DNA of 64,000 bases. It comes from Drosophila persimilis (Eukaryota; Arthropoda; Insecta; Diptera; Drosophilidae). The stretch is taken from positions 27,390 to 91,389 of the forward strand of contig NW_020825433.1 of assembly GCF_003286085.1 (NCBI RefSeq), written 5' to 3'. Below the pieces are notes generated by a model. It was not told the DNA's origin. It ran no database searches and saw nothing but the letters and a program-made list of their open reading frames with translations. Below are positions 1 through 10,998 of this stretch, piece after piece. The position numbers were made by a program, and so were the translations under genes. Within the stretch, counting starts at the first letter, position 1. Each line of letters opens with the position of its first letter.

Positions 1-1545
1 CAGTACCATGTGGGATCCAGGCACTGAAAACGATTATCGTACAAATGGTAATAAGAGTAGATCTATGACTTACAATATTGCTTGTAGCATAATTCTGCAC
101 GAAGAGCAGCGTCCAGAACCAGCCCTTTTCATAGGCGGCTGTACCATGGAATCCACCTTTAAAATAAGGTCCCCCAGAAACAATGGGCGTCAGCTTTATG
201 TAAACTAGGATTGCTATTGCAAGTATCGGCACGATCCGTATAATACGATGAAGATACATAAGCGGCACATTCAGTTTTCCTTTGGATCTGTAAGAAAATT
301 GGCAATAATTCTCGATGGATACAAAATATCTCAAACACTTACTTATCCATTGAGCGAAGAGCAACCGTAGCCACTAGTAGGCCAGCAATAAAGAAAAAGG
401 AATCAACCGAAAAAAAATCCGTGGAGAATAAAGCTGGAAAAGGATTCCGCGACCCACTAGCAAACAAAAAAACAGAGCTGAATGGTTTTTGCACATACAA
501 GCATGAGGCCACTAAAACCGAAATCATATTGAAGGTATTTATATTTGGAGAAACAAAACAACACAGAATAGGGACATGCAGCGGATTCCATCAAGACAAC
601 TGATCACGTTCGGATTCGATTTGCTGTCGACAATGCGGAAGATGGCACGGGAACTTGACCGTGCCGAGCACATCTTCACAGTCACAGAGATACTACCTGG
701 TAGGCAAAATACGAGTTAAATCATTCTGTAAATCATTCCGTTCTCTCCGGTCCTCACTCTGATCCTGGCACAGAAAGTAGTCGTAGAGCGTGCATAGACC
801 CACGATAGTACCCATCAAGCCAAGAAGTACACTGCAATCCATAGTATGAGTCACAGAAATTGATTATGATAAGGTCTAACTTACACTGTGAAAATGGTCA
901 TTCCATCCCAAGGTTTCGATTCACTTGTCTGATAGCTGGCCTCGCTAAATTTTATATTTGTGCTGCTTGAGTTCAACAAATTCTGCATTAACTGCTCCAG
1001 AAACGTATCCATATGTGCCGCAGAGCAGGAAGCCGGAAAGCAAGATGCGATCTTGATCGAAATGGATACGGCGGGTACAATTAGAAAACAGTACTTTCCA
1101 TGTATGCTGTGACTACTGGTGATCTCCTCGCTGATCTTGACTCATCGAAGTTACCCAGATGGTAGACATTGCCGGACAGCACTCCTGAGGGAATGGAGCC
1201 CCAAGCATCGATCACTGCTCACAAAATTCGTCAACTTCAGTTCTCATTGACTTGAATATAATTTTCATTATTTACTTACTCTTAAGGGCCCATAATTTTC
1301 CAGTAGTGAGCGCCTGCATGAACTGAGCCATGTCCGCGAAACACAACAGATCCTCCTGACTGGGTATTCGGGGGTGGAAAAGATCCAAGTCCGGGAGCAA
1401 TTCATACGGAAGTTTTCGGTAAACTTCCCAGCGGGCGGAGACTTTTTAAACGCTGGTAATCTTGCAGGACATCTCCGTCTTTCAGTTGTGCGGCACTGAC
1501 AAGTACCAGTCCGCAGACAAGTAGACTGCTTAAAACGTTCACCAT
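1..1545 (-). pseudogene. NRF-6-like acyltransferase-3 gene, copy A, 5' part, frameshifted
   Basis: Family role: multi-pass membrane proteins with a secreted N-terminal NRF domain followed by an acyltransferase-3 domain; the natural substrate is generally unknown. Seen here: five exons on the minus strand, about 1545-1280, 1214-885, 831-343, 287-74 and 23-1, with GT-AG introns, running off the left edge. The ATG at 1545 opens a signal peptide (MVNVLSSLLVCGLVLVSAAQ). Family-like stretches follow: PSGVLSGNVYHLGNFDE, then NPNVISCLDGIRCMSL in exon 3, then MYLHRIIRIVPILAIAIL in exon 4. The frame breaks near the A run at 1447, near 1140, near 710 and near 550, so the frame cannot be read through. 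A gene-sized relative (copy B) lies downstream on the same strand, so this is probably a tandem paralogue pair. Homopolymer assembly errors could explain some but probably not all breaks. Confidence 0.8.
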
Positions 1546-2040
1546 GCTAATACTTTTTCGATTGAAGGCATTGCACCTTTCGACTGTGATTTTATAGGAA
1601 TGTTTTGAGGGAAATCTGGAGATAACATTATCAGTGTGTCAGCTCTCGAGTCGAGTATATCAGCCAAAATGCTTAATTCAGTCAAACATCACCGATAAGG
1701 AGCAATCCGTCTAAATTCTATGTAGTCACAAGATCATTTATCTATAATCTTTTCCCAGGTAATCGTTTTACTTATTGACTTTTGATGGATTAAATTTGGT
1801 TTTAATATGAGTGAGTAAGAAAAAAACGGAGAAAACTAAAGTTTAGCTAAACATGGATGTAGACAATTTGTTCTATAATTCTGATCATTGCTTAATGATA
1901 GCCAATGTGCAATTATTACCATTAGTGGTGGCAGATCCTTTCTTTGTTTCAATGTTTTTTCCAATTCTCATGACAAGTAGCAGCAAAATGGCGAGAGTTC
2001 GTGAAGAGATTCCGCCTCCCCGCAACAACCAAATTTAAAA
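1546..2040. other. Intergenic, upstream of NRF-6-like copy A
   Basis: AT-rich single-copy-looking DNA holding the presumed promoter of copy A. No convincing ORF, repeat or motif was seen. It ends where a Helitron-like element begins. Confidence 0.5.
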
Positions 2041-2875
2041 CGAGGGGGAACGTTGTGAGTTGCTGCGGACACCGCAACTCTACATTTATACCCGATACTT
2101 AGTCAGTATGGCTCTCCTCCGGCAGAGGCCGCTAATATTAAACGACACGACAAAGAGTGCGTGCGAGAGAGACAGAAAATCAGTCAGAGCGTGACGTCGG
2201 GCGCTGCGTAGCCACTGCAAATTGATTTCTTGCTTTTGGCTACAAAAATGATCCGATCTGATCCAGATTCAGCGATCTGATAGATATGGTCACTATCTAT
2301 GATTCTGCGTTTTTAGTTTTCTCGAATGTGCAATATTGTGAATATAACAGATTTTCGTCCTTTGTGGGTGCGGAAGGGGGTGGGGAGAAATTCTGAAATA
2401 TAGGTTTTATAGTGAGATCTACCAGAAGTGCGGATACCAAATTTTGTTACTCTAGCGATAATAGTCTCTGAGATTTGTGGATTTTCGTCCTTTGCGGGGG
2501 CGGAAGGGGGTGTGCCGAAATTTGGACACGAAACAGTCAAGGTCCGATATCACAGGAGTATGGATACCAAATTTGGTTGCTCTGGCTCTTATAGGTTCTG
2601 AGATCCTTGAACTCATATTTTGCAATTGGCAAAACCGACCATGAAACCTGTGTGTTTGAGAGAGACAGAGCGAGGAAAAATAAAATTGTATTCTTGATTC
2701 TGGCTATAATAATTATACGATCTGGTTGAGATTTTACATTCTAGAACATATAAACATCCTCTACGATTCTGCCTTTTTTGGTTTTATCGTATCTTTAAAA
2801 ACGTGGATGCCACAGATTTTCGTTCTTTGTGGGGCGGAAGTGGGCGGCGCGAAGTTTTGAAATATTTTTGTGGCG
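2041..2875 (-). mobile_element. DINE-1/ISY-type Helitron-like element, 3' part (copy a)
   Basis: The reverse complement matches copies at 5471-6177 and 59369-60222 in this window. It starts with the conserved 3' terminus (RC ends ACGTTCCCCCTCG), followed by a short hairpin. It then carries the repeated purine/pyrimidine blocks typical of these elements, such as CGAAAATCTGTTGC-like runs recurring three times. There is no coding capacity. Assignment to the DINE-1/ISY group rests on the characteristic TATACCCGATACTC 5' motif in the sister copies. The 5' end is missing here. A GA-rich stretch lies at about 2167-2185. Confidence 0.75.
2057..2080 (-). other. Terminal hairpin of Helitron-like copy a
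   Basis: GAGTTGC pairs with GCAACTC around an inner GC-rich segment. This 24-nt stem-loop is 16 nt from the element end, the position expected for the Helitron 3' termination hairpin. The same hairpin is at 6138-6161. Confidence 0.65.
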
Positions 2876-3090
2876 TTGTGGGGTGGGGTGGGGAGACCTG
2901 AAAAGAAGGGAGAATCTGTTAGGAACACAACATCGAAGTGGGCCCTGAACTATCACTTGGAGCCGTTCAGAACTGGCTCTGGGAATCATTCAGTACAAAT
3001 ATCGAAAGTACAGGGAACATAAAGTAAATAAAAATTTAAATACAAAACAAAGCCCATGAACGAATATTTCCTCACAGGTGCTGGAATAAG

Positions 3091-4142
3091 ATGAATCCAA
3101 CTATTAATAATCCACGTTCCCCATTCACCCTTTCGCGGGGTATTTTCGGATCCATGGGATCCTTCGACTTTACCGACCAGCATCAGCAGCAGCAGCCGGA
3201 GCTGCAGGTCCCCCCCGAAGGTTCCGGCGACAAGAATGGACTCAATGCGATGCCCTTCCTAGGCCAAATCCACACTAGTCTTCTGCTTTCGCGCCCAATG
3301 GGTCCAATAGGTCGCGCACACCCCCCCACCTTCCCTCCGATGGGTGATTCAGATGGGTGAGCGGCAGCAGCTCAGACTCCCCTTCCCCCTAGGACATAAC
3401 TTACCCCCGGCTCCCCTGCAGATTCAATGCTGTGCCACAGATGGCATCGATGGGACCACCGCCCGTGTTGAGCTCCCTCTGGACAGGCGGCGCTTCTCCG
3501 GACAGCCGCGGAGACTACTACGACGGCCCGCACAAAGAGTACTCCGACGGCCGCTACGACGGCGACTACGAGGGCGACTACTCGATGCCCACCGAGGAGG
3601 ACCAAGAGGAGGAGTCGTGCTCCTGTCAGGGCCAGAGCGAGTTCAGCTCGATAGAGCGCACCGAGTCGGACTCGGAGTGGGAGGAGCTCTCCGACGGCCC
3701 TTCCCCCAGGGTCTCTCCGCTGGAGTCCCTCGGCGCAGTCGTGCTCTCCACAATGCAGCCGGAGCACAGTCAGCGCATGGTGGCCTTGTACCACCTCCTC
3801 TTGGAGACCGCTGTGGTCAAGGTCGTGCTGCTGGTGATGCAGATGCTGTGCTGCGCGGTGTTCTGGCTGGTCGAGAAGACTGTGGTCGTCAACGAAACCG
3901 TCGGCTCGATGCGCCTCCGATTGTGGAACAGCAAGTTCAAGCTGCGCACCATCCAGCGCCAGTTGCTGTGGCGCATGGCCAATGCCCGGGGCGACGAGAC
4001 GCTCGTCTTCTTTGCCGTGCTCATGACCACTCCCTGGCTGTTCTCCCTCAGCCTCCTGGGATTCATCCTGTCTTTGGCGGCGCTCCTGAAGAAGACCGTC
4101 GAGGAGCTGGTGTTCCAGATACGCCTGCACCTCGTGATCTAG
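3091..4142 (+). CDS. Two-exon gene, acidic N-terminus and two hydrophobic segments, function unknown
   Basis: I do not recognise this gene. Exon 1 is 3091-3356, a 65-bp intron with GT-AG ends spans 3357-3421, and exon 2 is 3422-4142. The splice keeps the frame (GAT GG|A TTC) and gives about 328 residues. The ATG at 3091 is the first in frame after an upstream stop near 3025. The N-terminal third is Pro/Gln-rich. It is followed by a strongly acidic Asp/Glu/Tyr-rich stretch (DGRYDGDYEGDYSMPTEEDQ) and a CSCQ motif. The C-terminal third has two hydrophobic spans (ALYHLLLETAVVKVVLLVMQ onward, and LVFFAVLMTTPWLFSLSLLG onward), suggesting a two-pass membrane protein with the acidic tail on one side. 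G+C at third codon positions is high, unlike the surrounding transposons, and no lesion was seen. It is the only apparently intact host gene in the window. Confidence 0.75.
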
Positions 4143-5025
4143 GGGGAAGCCATCGAGCAGAAAGCAGCAAGCAGTATCCAATCACACACTGACAGAAGAC
4201 AAACGTCCACACGCCCGACACTCCACTCCTCCCCTCAGAGATGTTTGCACTTCCATTTGGGCATCTATTTTCGTTGATGCCAGAATCGTAATGCACGGAA
4301 TCGTCTCTCCGTTTTTGGCCGCAATGAAAATATATGCCGAAATATTCGAAATTCAAAGTCAAATTCAAACAAGAGTTTCCAGTCGATCAGATATATCGTT
4401 TATGCATATTACGATCCGTTCCGTTTGGACGGGAGTCCAATTGCTCATCGTTCATCCCCGTGATTGCATTTATTATTATTTTTATTTCGCTGCATATTTG
4501 TTCTGCAATTTATTCAATAATAATCGGAGGAGGAGAGCATGCAGCAGCAGCAAAACATTTCCGCTGCAGCAGCGATTGTGGCAGCCGTGGGGCCTTTGTT
4601 GCCACCAATTGCAGGCCCCCGCATACGCACTTCGGAGGCACGGAATCCACCAGAAGCGGCAACAAATGAATCATTAAATATTCACTGTACTCTTATTGAT
4701 TCAGTGATCAGTGATCAAAACAACACAACAAAAGCGTCATCATCCACGATCCACGACCCATTATACCTGATCCAGAATCCGTAGAAGCATCCATTTTCAG
4801 GGCTCTTTTGGGCGCTGGTTGGGGTACGCCTCCGATTTCAATCCCTTGCCACACGGGCAACCCGAGCAAGCCCCGATATGTAAACAGGGTCAAGACTACC
4901 TGTGCGAAGGGGGCCAAGGGAGGCGTCGGCATAAGACTCGGCCCGGAAGTGGACATACTCGTGTGCAGCCCTTTCGCCCGGCTATTGATATTCCCATTTG
5001 TGATTACAGTCTGTAGCGCCACAGC
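4143..5025. other. 3' flank of the two-exon gene; unresolved GC-rich block
   Basis: The first 650 bp look like 3' UTR and AT-rich intergenic DNA, with a CAG-rich patch near 4540. From about 4795 to 5020 the sequence turns GC-rich, is preceded by TTTTCAG, and is open on both strands. I recognise no product. It could be a lost exon or an old repeat. Confidence 0.3.
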
Positions 5026-5235
5026 AGCTCTTATAGTCTTTGAGCACTAGGCGCTGAAGAGGACGGACAGACGGACGGACGGATGGACGGACGGACAGAC
5101 AGACAGGGCTCAATCGACTCGGCTATTGATGCTGATCAAGAATATATATACTTTATGGCGTCGGAAACGATTCCTTCTGGACGTTACACACATCCACTTT
5201 TACCACAAATCTAATATACCCCAATACTCATTTTG
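5026..5235 (-). mobile_element. DINE-1/ISY-type fragment (copy b), 5' end
   Basis: Reverse complement of the first ~240 bp of the element seen at 59369. It contains the GTCC/GGAC microsatellite (about 5060-5105) and the AATATATATACTTTATGG block, and ends in CCCCAATACTCATTTTG. It is truncated at both ends. Confidence 0.75.
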
Positions 5236-5470
5236 CAAACAGATGCAAAAAAAAACAAAACGGAGAATATCCCTACTGCAGTCATCGACTGCGATACAAC
5301 CTCTGGCGCTTACGTATAATTTCGTATAAAATATGTTCTATGTAAATAATCAACCAATTTGTTTTCGGTTTTAGTTGCCGATCGTGTTCTGACATGATAA
5401 TTATAGTACGAGAACAAAGAATACAATAAGTATAGACAATGGAAGAGATTACTTGGAAGAGTATAATTTT

Positions 5471-6177
5471 TATACCCGATACTCAAAATGAGTATTGGGG
5501 TATATTAGATTTGTGGTAAAAGTGGATGTGTGTAACGTCCAGAAGGAATCGTTTCCGACCCCATAAAGTATATATATTCTTGATCAGCATCAATATCCGA
5601 ATCTATTGAGCCCTGTCTGTCTGTCCGTCCTATATACAGCTAGTTATAGCAACGATATTTTGGATCCAGACTTCTGTGATATGTCACTGCTACAAAAATA
5701 TTTCAAAACTTTGCCCCGCCCACTTCTGCCCTCCCAAAGGGCGAAAATCTGTGGTATCCACAAATCTCAGAGACAATTAAGTCTAGAGTAACCAAATTTT
5801 TCTCACTATAAAACCTATATTTCAGAATTTCGCCCCACCTCCTTCCGCCCCCACAAAGGACGAAAATCTGTTGCATTCACAATATTGCACATTCGAGAAA
5901 ACTAAAAACGCAGAATCATAGATAGTGACCATATCTATCAGATCGCTGAATCTGGATCAGATCGGATCATTTTTGTAGCCAAAAGCAAGAAATCAATTTG
6001 CAGTGGCTACGCAGCGCCCGACGTCACGCTCTGACTGATTTTCTGTCTCTCTCGCACGCACTCTTTGTCGTGTCGTTTAGTATTAGCGGCCTCTGCCGGA
6101 GGAGAGCCATACTGACTAAGTATCGGGAATAAATGTAGAGTTGCGGTGTCCGCAGCAACTCACAACGTTCCCCCTCG
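5471..6177 (+). mobile_element. DINE-1/ISY-type Helitron-like element (copy c), both ends present
   Basis: Starts TATACCCGATACTCAAAATG and ends ACGTTCCCCCTCG, with the hairpin 16 nt from the end. It has no ORF. It lies between copy b (opposite orientation) and the second NRF-6-like gene. Its 5' microsatellite is contracted relative to copy d. Part of the middle is also missing relative to copy d, so it is an internal-deletion derivative. Confidence 0.8.
6138..6161 (+). other. Terminal hairpin of Helitron-like copy c
   Basis: Same 24-nt stem-loop as at 2057-2080, in the opposite orientation (GAGTTGC ... GCAACTC). Confidence 0.65.
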
Positions 6178-6374
6178 TTTATTAGTTGAATTTGTGAGTA
6201 AAGCGCTTGTCGAATAGTTATTTGTTAGATCTAATATCTCAAGTGGCTTCAAAGTCTTAACTTAATAGCAAACTTAAACATGTCTGGTCGGCGAAAAGTC
6301 ATTGAATACAAGAAAACCATACTGGATCTAAATATGGGAAAGACAAAACACGACTATTAGCATCTTACATTTAA

Positions 6375-7312
6375 CTATTCTGAAACAGTCGTTGTGGCTT
6401 CTTCCTTAGGCTTTTCAGGTTCATCCAGATTCCTTCCGACATTAAACTGATCCTGCTGGACATCTACTGACGACTGCTTTTGTTCGCTTGGAGATCGTGG
6501 CTGCCGGGTTCGTAGAAGACTATCGAGTCCGCCAAAAGGAGCCTCAATGATAACATAAAACACATACGACATCAAAATAGTGATCCCAATGACAGACCAG
6601 AAATTAAGCATCTGCAAAGCATAAAATATTATACATTTGTTATAATCCACTAGTTTCCTTCAACTATCCAAAACAAAACTTACAAAGTTGTAGTTCGAAA
6701 AATATGTATTGGTCCGTAGAATTCTGCTGTTTACTTCCAGAGTGAACATATTCCAGATGTACACGGAATAGGAGAGTCTCGAGAGTGGCTGCCACAATGG
6801 CGAGGATAGGAAACTGTCTGCCAGACCGCCATAGCCCTGCATGCAGGCAAAGATGATCCAACACAGCGCTAGGGGCCAGCCCACCCGGGTAAGCGTGTAG
6901 TAGAGAGACTCCTCGAGTATGGTTAGAGGAGGAGCCCTAAACTTGGATGCGGCTTAGCTGGAGCTTCCTTCCACGATTCAGGTGCAAGAAGTACCCGAAG
7001 AGAAATCCAGTCAGCCATTGACCCGCATGCGTGTGTGTGGATCCATAGACATCCAAACCATCACCTCCTTTACTTCCATTCCTGAATTAAATGAGGCTTA
7101 ATAACTTCAAATGCAAATAGAAAGATCGTGGACTTACTTCGTGAGCATTGATTCATTGTTGACCATCATCGTGACAAAGAGGCAGGTCGTGACTAGAAGC
7201 AACAGCACTACAATGCCAGCAGCCGCCTTTTTGCCCCATTTATACAGAGCAATCAGCAGAAGCAGAGAGATTATGTATAGTTGCATATCCACTGCCAAGT
7301 ACCAGGCATGAC
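6375..7312 (-). pseudogene. NRF-6-like acyltransferase-3 gene, copy B, 3' part
   Basis: Minus-strand exons at about 7312-7138, 7081-6684 and 6611-6375 have consensus splice sites. They encode the C-terminal acyltransferase-3 membrane domain. Visible landmarks are HAWYLAVDMQLYIISLLLLI, THTHAGQWLTGFLFGYFLHL, SRLSYSVYIWNMFTLEVNS and YVFYVIIEAPFGGLDSLL, then a hydrophilic tail ending at the TAG at 6375. The frame is broken in the middle exon near 6960. The exon at 7312 is followed by only 18 bp of intron before a copia LTR at 7331. All 5' exons are absent from the window, so the gene is cut off by the nest. Alignment by position shows copy A ends (exon 5) where copy B begins, so they are two genes, not one. 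Confidence 0.8.
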
Positions 7313-7330
7313 CTAAGCCCTTAAAAAAGG

Positions 7331-7579
7331 TGTTGGAATACGCCTATTCCCACATTCAAATAATAACATTAAATAATATTATCGATATGTTAGGTATTAT
7401 TATTATAAGTTAGTCTGGTCACACTTGAAGTGTCGACCCTCTCTCTTCTTTTGTGATCTCAAGTGTGTGGACCGGTGTTGCAGCAAAAAGTAATCAAGAA
7501 ATACATAAATAATCTTTAAAGAAAAACATAACTTGGTACTGTCTTCCGTTTACTAATTGTCATAGCTAGTCTACCAATA
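7331..7579 (+). repeat. 5' LTR of copia element 1
   Basis: 249 bp, starts TGTTGGAATACGCC and ends CTACCAATA immediately before the primer site. It is near-identical to the LTRs at 18652, 21861 and 55413. Confidence 0.9.
7380..7387. promoter_or_regulatory. DRE-like palindrome TATCGATA in copia LTR
   Basis: Exact match to the Drosophila DRE (DREF target) octamer, about 50 bp into the LTR and repeated in every copia LTR here. Its use as a promoter element is inference. Confidence 0.4.
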
Positions 7580-7601
7580 GGTTATGGGCCCAGTCCACGC
7601 C
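7580..7601 (+). other. Primer binding site, initiator tRNA-Met half-molecule type
   Basis: GGTTATGGGCCCAGTCC directly follows the LTR. Copia is known to prime from an internal region of initiator tRNA-Met, and this sequence matches that site. Confidence 0.8.
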
Positions 7602-7628
7602 AATTTAAATAAATTAAATCGATAACAT

Positions 7629-10383
7629 AATGCCTAACGAAGTAGATGATAATTGGAAAAAGGCAGAGCGATGTGCAAAGAGCATTTTAATTCAATATTT
7701 AGGCGACGCATTTCTAAACTTCGCGGCAGGCGACATTTCGGCACGTGATATTCTGAAGAAGCCTTGCGTCGCAATTAGCTGCACGTAAACGTTTAATAAC
7801 ACTCAAACTCTCAAGTGAAATGACACTTTCGAGTCATTTTGTTACTTTTGATGAAACAGTGAGTGAGTTGTTAGGGGCGGGCGCAAAAATGGATGAGATG
7901 GACAAAGTGGCACATTTGCTGCAGACTCTACCTTCAACCTATAATGGTGTCATCACGGCAATCGAAACTTTGTCAGATGAAACTCTATCATTAGCGTTTG
8001 TAAAAAATAAATTGTTCGACTACGAGACCAAATTAAGAAATGAAAGTACTGATACAAGTAGTAAAGTCATGAAGGCAGTTGTATGAAATAATAACAATTT
8101 TAATAATCGTAAAACGTTTGGATCTAGAAACACACGGCAAAAGATATTATTTAAGGGAAAAGCTAGAAGTAATATTAAATGCCATCACTGTGGCAAAGAA
8201 GGGCACATGAAAAAAGACTGTTACCAGTTTATAAGGTTAAATCAAAACAAAGAAAATTATAAACATAATAAACAAGCTCAGCTTGCAGCATCGGGCCACG
8301 GGTTCGCATTTATGATGCGGAAAATGAAAAAGAGTGATCAGATAAATAATGAACTCGGTTTTATACTCGATTCTGGTGCAACGGATCATTTGATCAATGA
8401 TGACTCGCTGTACGCCGATTGCATCGAACTGGAGCAGCCAATTAAAATCGCTGTGGCAAAAGAAGGCGAGTTTTTATATGCCACTAAGCGTGGAATTGTG
8501 CGGCTGCACAATGGACACAATATCACACTGGAGGATGTGCTCTACTGCAAGGAGGCAGCAGGAAACCTCATGTCTGTCAAGAGTCTGCAACAGGCAGGGA
8601 TGTCAATTAAGTTTGACTGTGGTGGTGTCTCCATATCAAAAAATGGAGTAAGTGTTGTTAAACATACAGGTATGTTGGATATACCTGTAGTCAAATTCCA
8701 AGCATACAGTGTAGATGCTAGGAACAAAAATAATTATCGATTATGGCATGAGAGGTTGGGGCATATAAGCAATGCAAAATTGCTTGAAATAAAGAATAAT
8801 AATTTATTTAATGACAGTAATCTTCTTGTTAATTTAAAAATATCAGATGAAGTTTGTGAGTCATGTTTAAATGGGAAACAGGCTAGGTTGCCATTTAAGC
8901 AATCTAAAGATAAAAGTTATATAAAACGACCCTTGTTTGTAATACATTCAGATGTATGTGGCCCCATTAAACCAGTTACACTAGACGATAAAAATTATTT
9001 TGTGATCTTCGTAGATCAATTTACACATTATTGTGTAACCTATTTGTTAAAATATAAATCAGATGTATTTAATGTATTTAAAGATTTTGTAGCAAAGAGC
9101 GAGGCTCATTTTAATTTCAAGATTGTCAATTTGTATATTGACAACGGTAGAGAATACTTGTCGAATGAAATGCGTGAGTTCTGCGTTAATAAAGGAATAA
9201 GTTATCATTTGACAGTGCCACATACACCTCAGTTGAATGGTGTTTCGGAGCGAATGATAAGAACCATTACAGAGAAAGCTCGTGCTATGGTAAATGGTGC
9301 AAAATTAGACAAAAGTTTTTGGGGTGAAGCTGTGCTAACTGCAACATATCTAATCAACAGAATTCCAAGCAAAGCACTTGGTGATTGTAAAATGACCCCA
9401 TATGAGCTGTGGCACAATAGAAAGCCCAATTTAAAATTTTTAAGAGTGTTCGGTTCAACCGTGTATGTGCACAACAAAATTAAAAAAGGTCAATTTGATG
9501 AAAAATCATTCAAAGCTATCTTGATAGGGTATGAACAAAATGGACTCAAATTGTGGGATGTCATTAAAGGAAAAGTTATTGTTGCAAGAGATGTTGTCGT
9601 AGACGAGACTAATATGCTTTATTCTAGAGAAGTAAAATTTGAAACAGATTTCCCGAAAGAGAGTAAGGAAAGAAGTCAACAAGAATTCCTGAATGAGAGT
9701 AAGGAATCTGATCAGCTTAATTTCCCGAATGATAGTACGGAATGTGGAATCCTGAATGAGAGTAAGGAATGTGATCAGTTTAATTTCCCGAATGAAAGTA
9801 CGGAATGTGGAATCCTGAATGAGAGTAAGGAATGTGATCAGTTTTATCTCCCGAATGATAGTACGGAATGTGGAATCCTGAATGAGAGTAAGCAATGTGA
9901 TCAGTTTTATCTCCCGAATGAAAGTACGGAATGTGAAATCCTGAATGAAAGTAAGGAATGCGAAAAGCTGAATTTTCCGAATGAAAGTAGGAAAAGAAAA
10001 ACTGATTTCCTGAATGATAGTAAGGAATTATATATCCCGAATGAGAGTAAGGATTGTGAAAAAGCTGATCAGCCAGATAATTGTCGTGAAGAAAATAAGG
10101 ATACTAATATAATTAGTAGAAAAAGTGAGAGGTTAAAGTCTAAGCCGTAGGTGTCTTATAAAGAACATGATAAAAGCTTTAACAAATTTATATTAAATGC
10201 CCATATAGTGTTTGATGAAGTTCCAAATTCTTTTGATGAAATAAATTTTAGGAATGATAAATCTGATTGGGAGGAGGCAATAAATACAGAGTTAAATGCC
10301 CATGAAATTAATAACACCTGGACAATTATAAAGAAGCCAGAAAACAAAAATATTGTAGACAGTAGATGGGTATATATATATAT
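7629..10383 (+). pseudogene. copia 1 gag-protease-integrase, damaged
   Basis: A capsid-like gag region (7820-8086) is followed by a CCHC knuckle (CHHCGKEGHMKKDC, about 8180-8221). Then come protease (ILDSGATDHLIND, about 8371), the GAG-pre/HHCC zinc region (LWHERLGHIS ... CESCLNGKQ), and integrase with Asp in HSDVCGPI, Asp in YIDNGREYLS and Glu in NGVSERMIRTI. Compared with copia 2, about 210 bp covering the gag start are missing at 7620, about 29 bp are missing near 7762, TGA replaces AGA at 8084, and TAG replaces AAG at 10148. The stretch 8087-10147 is one open frame. The protein stops at the TA repeat where the RT core is deleted. Confidence 0.85.
9688..10010 (+). repeat. 63-bp coding tandem repeat in copia 1 integrase-RT linker
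   Basis: Four full 63-bp units (starting 9688, 9751, 9814, 9877) and a partial fifth, each encoding 21 residues of the pattern NESKECDQF-x-x-PNESTEC. The frame is kept in every unit. The same array is at 53561 in copia 2. Confidence 0.9.
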
Positions 10384-10981
10384 AGTGACATATCCATAAT
10401 TCCCCACATCCCATACACATTATGTTTATGTACAATTCATCCACCCCATCCACACAAGTAACAGGACCCCACTCAAGAATCAATAACTGTTTCTTCCCAT
10501 ACTCCAAGCTAGGGCCCCCCATAATATAAACAATGGACCACATTGTTTCAGCAACATTAGAATCACGCCACTCTCGAGAAATCGATTCTTTAGAATCACG
10601 CCACTCATGAGGACCAATCAAAGCTAGACATAAAACCAAGGAGTATCACATTCCTAGCTCCGTCATGTAATGCAACACCGATCGCCAGCAGTGGATGCCT
10701 TTCATCAAAGCCGACGCATCCCCAAATATCGATCCAGGCACGTACGCCACCGACACGAAGATGCAGCCGAGGAAAGCAACGCCCGAAGCCAGAGTCGGGA
10801 GTTCCAAGAGAAGGGCTCATGGAAACTAGCCAGCAGCAGAGAGATCAGTTCCGTTTGAGACAAGCAGACCGAAAGTCAAGTCGGGGAATTCATTTAAATC
10901 GTGTGACATAAAGATATTTAAGTTTGTAAAATAAAAGTGTTTTTTTTTAAAAACTTAAAATCGAGTTGCGGATATTTAACT
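10384..10981 (+). repeat. 5' LTR of 17.6-like element
   Basis: 598 bp. An AATAAA-like signal lies near 10931 and the last base overlaps the primer site. Compare 16899-17495. Confidence 0.9.
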
Positions 10982-10998
10982 GGCGCAGTCGGTAGGAT
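10981..10998 (+). other. Primer binding site of 17.6-like element
   Basis: TGGCGCAGTCGGTAGGAT follows the LTR. This is the tRNA-Ser-type primer site known for the 17.6/297 group. Confidence 0.75.

Noticed and set aside
1853-2038. 61-codon plus-strand ORF
   Set aside because: No motif, AT-rich, ends at the Helitron border.
3372-4181. Long minus-strand ORF (269 codons) and plus-strand 282-codon ORF over the two-exon gene
   Set aside because: GC-rich antisense and alternate-frame shadows. The spliced 3091-4142 model has clean splice sites and sensible composition.
5051-5105. GGAC microsatellite as a separate locus
   Set aside because: It is the internal microsatellite of the Helitron-like element, also at 59511.
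7580-7601. Fragment of an initiator tRNA gene
   Set aside because: Position right after the LTR and recurrence at 37586 and 51292 show it is a primer site.
9506-9895. 129-codon minus-strand ORF with internal repeats, again at 53379
   Set aside because: Antisense of the 63-bp copia linker repeats, so its repetition is inherited.
9688-10010. Possible CRISPR-like array
   Set aside because: Direct coding tandem repeats without spacers, in a eukaryotic retrotransposon.
10605-10820. 71-codon ORF, repeated at 17120
   Set aside because: Lies wholly in the LTR of the 17.6-like element; repetition is due to the LTR pair.
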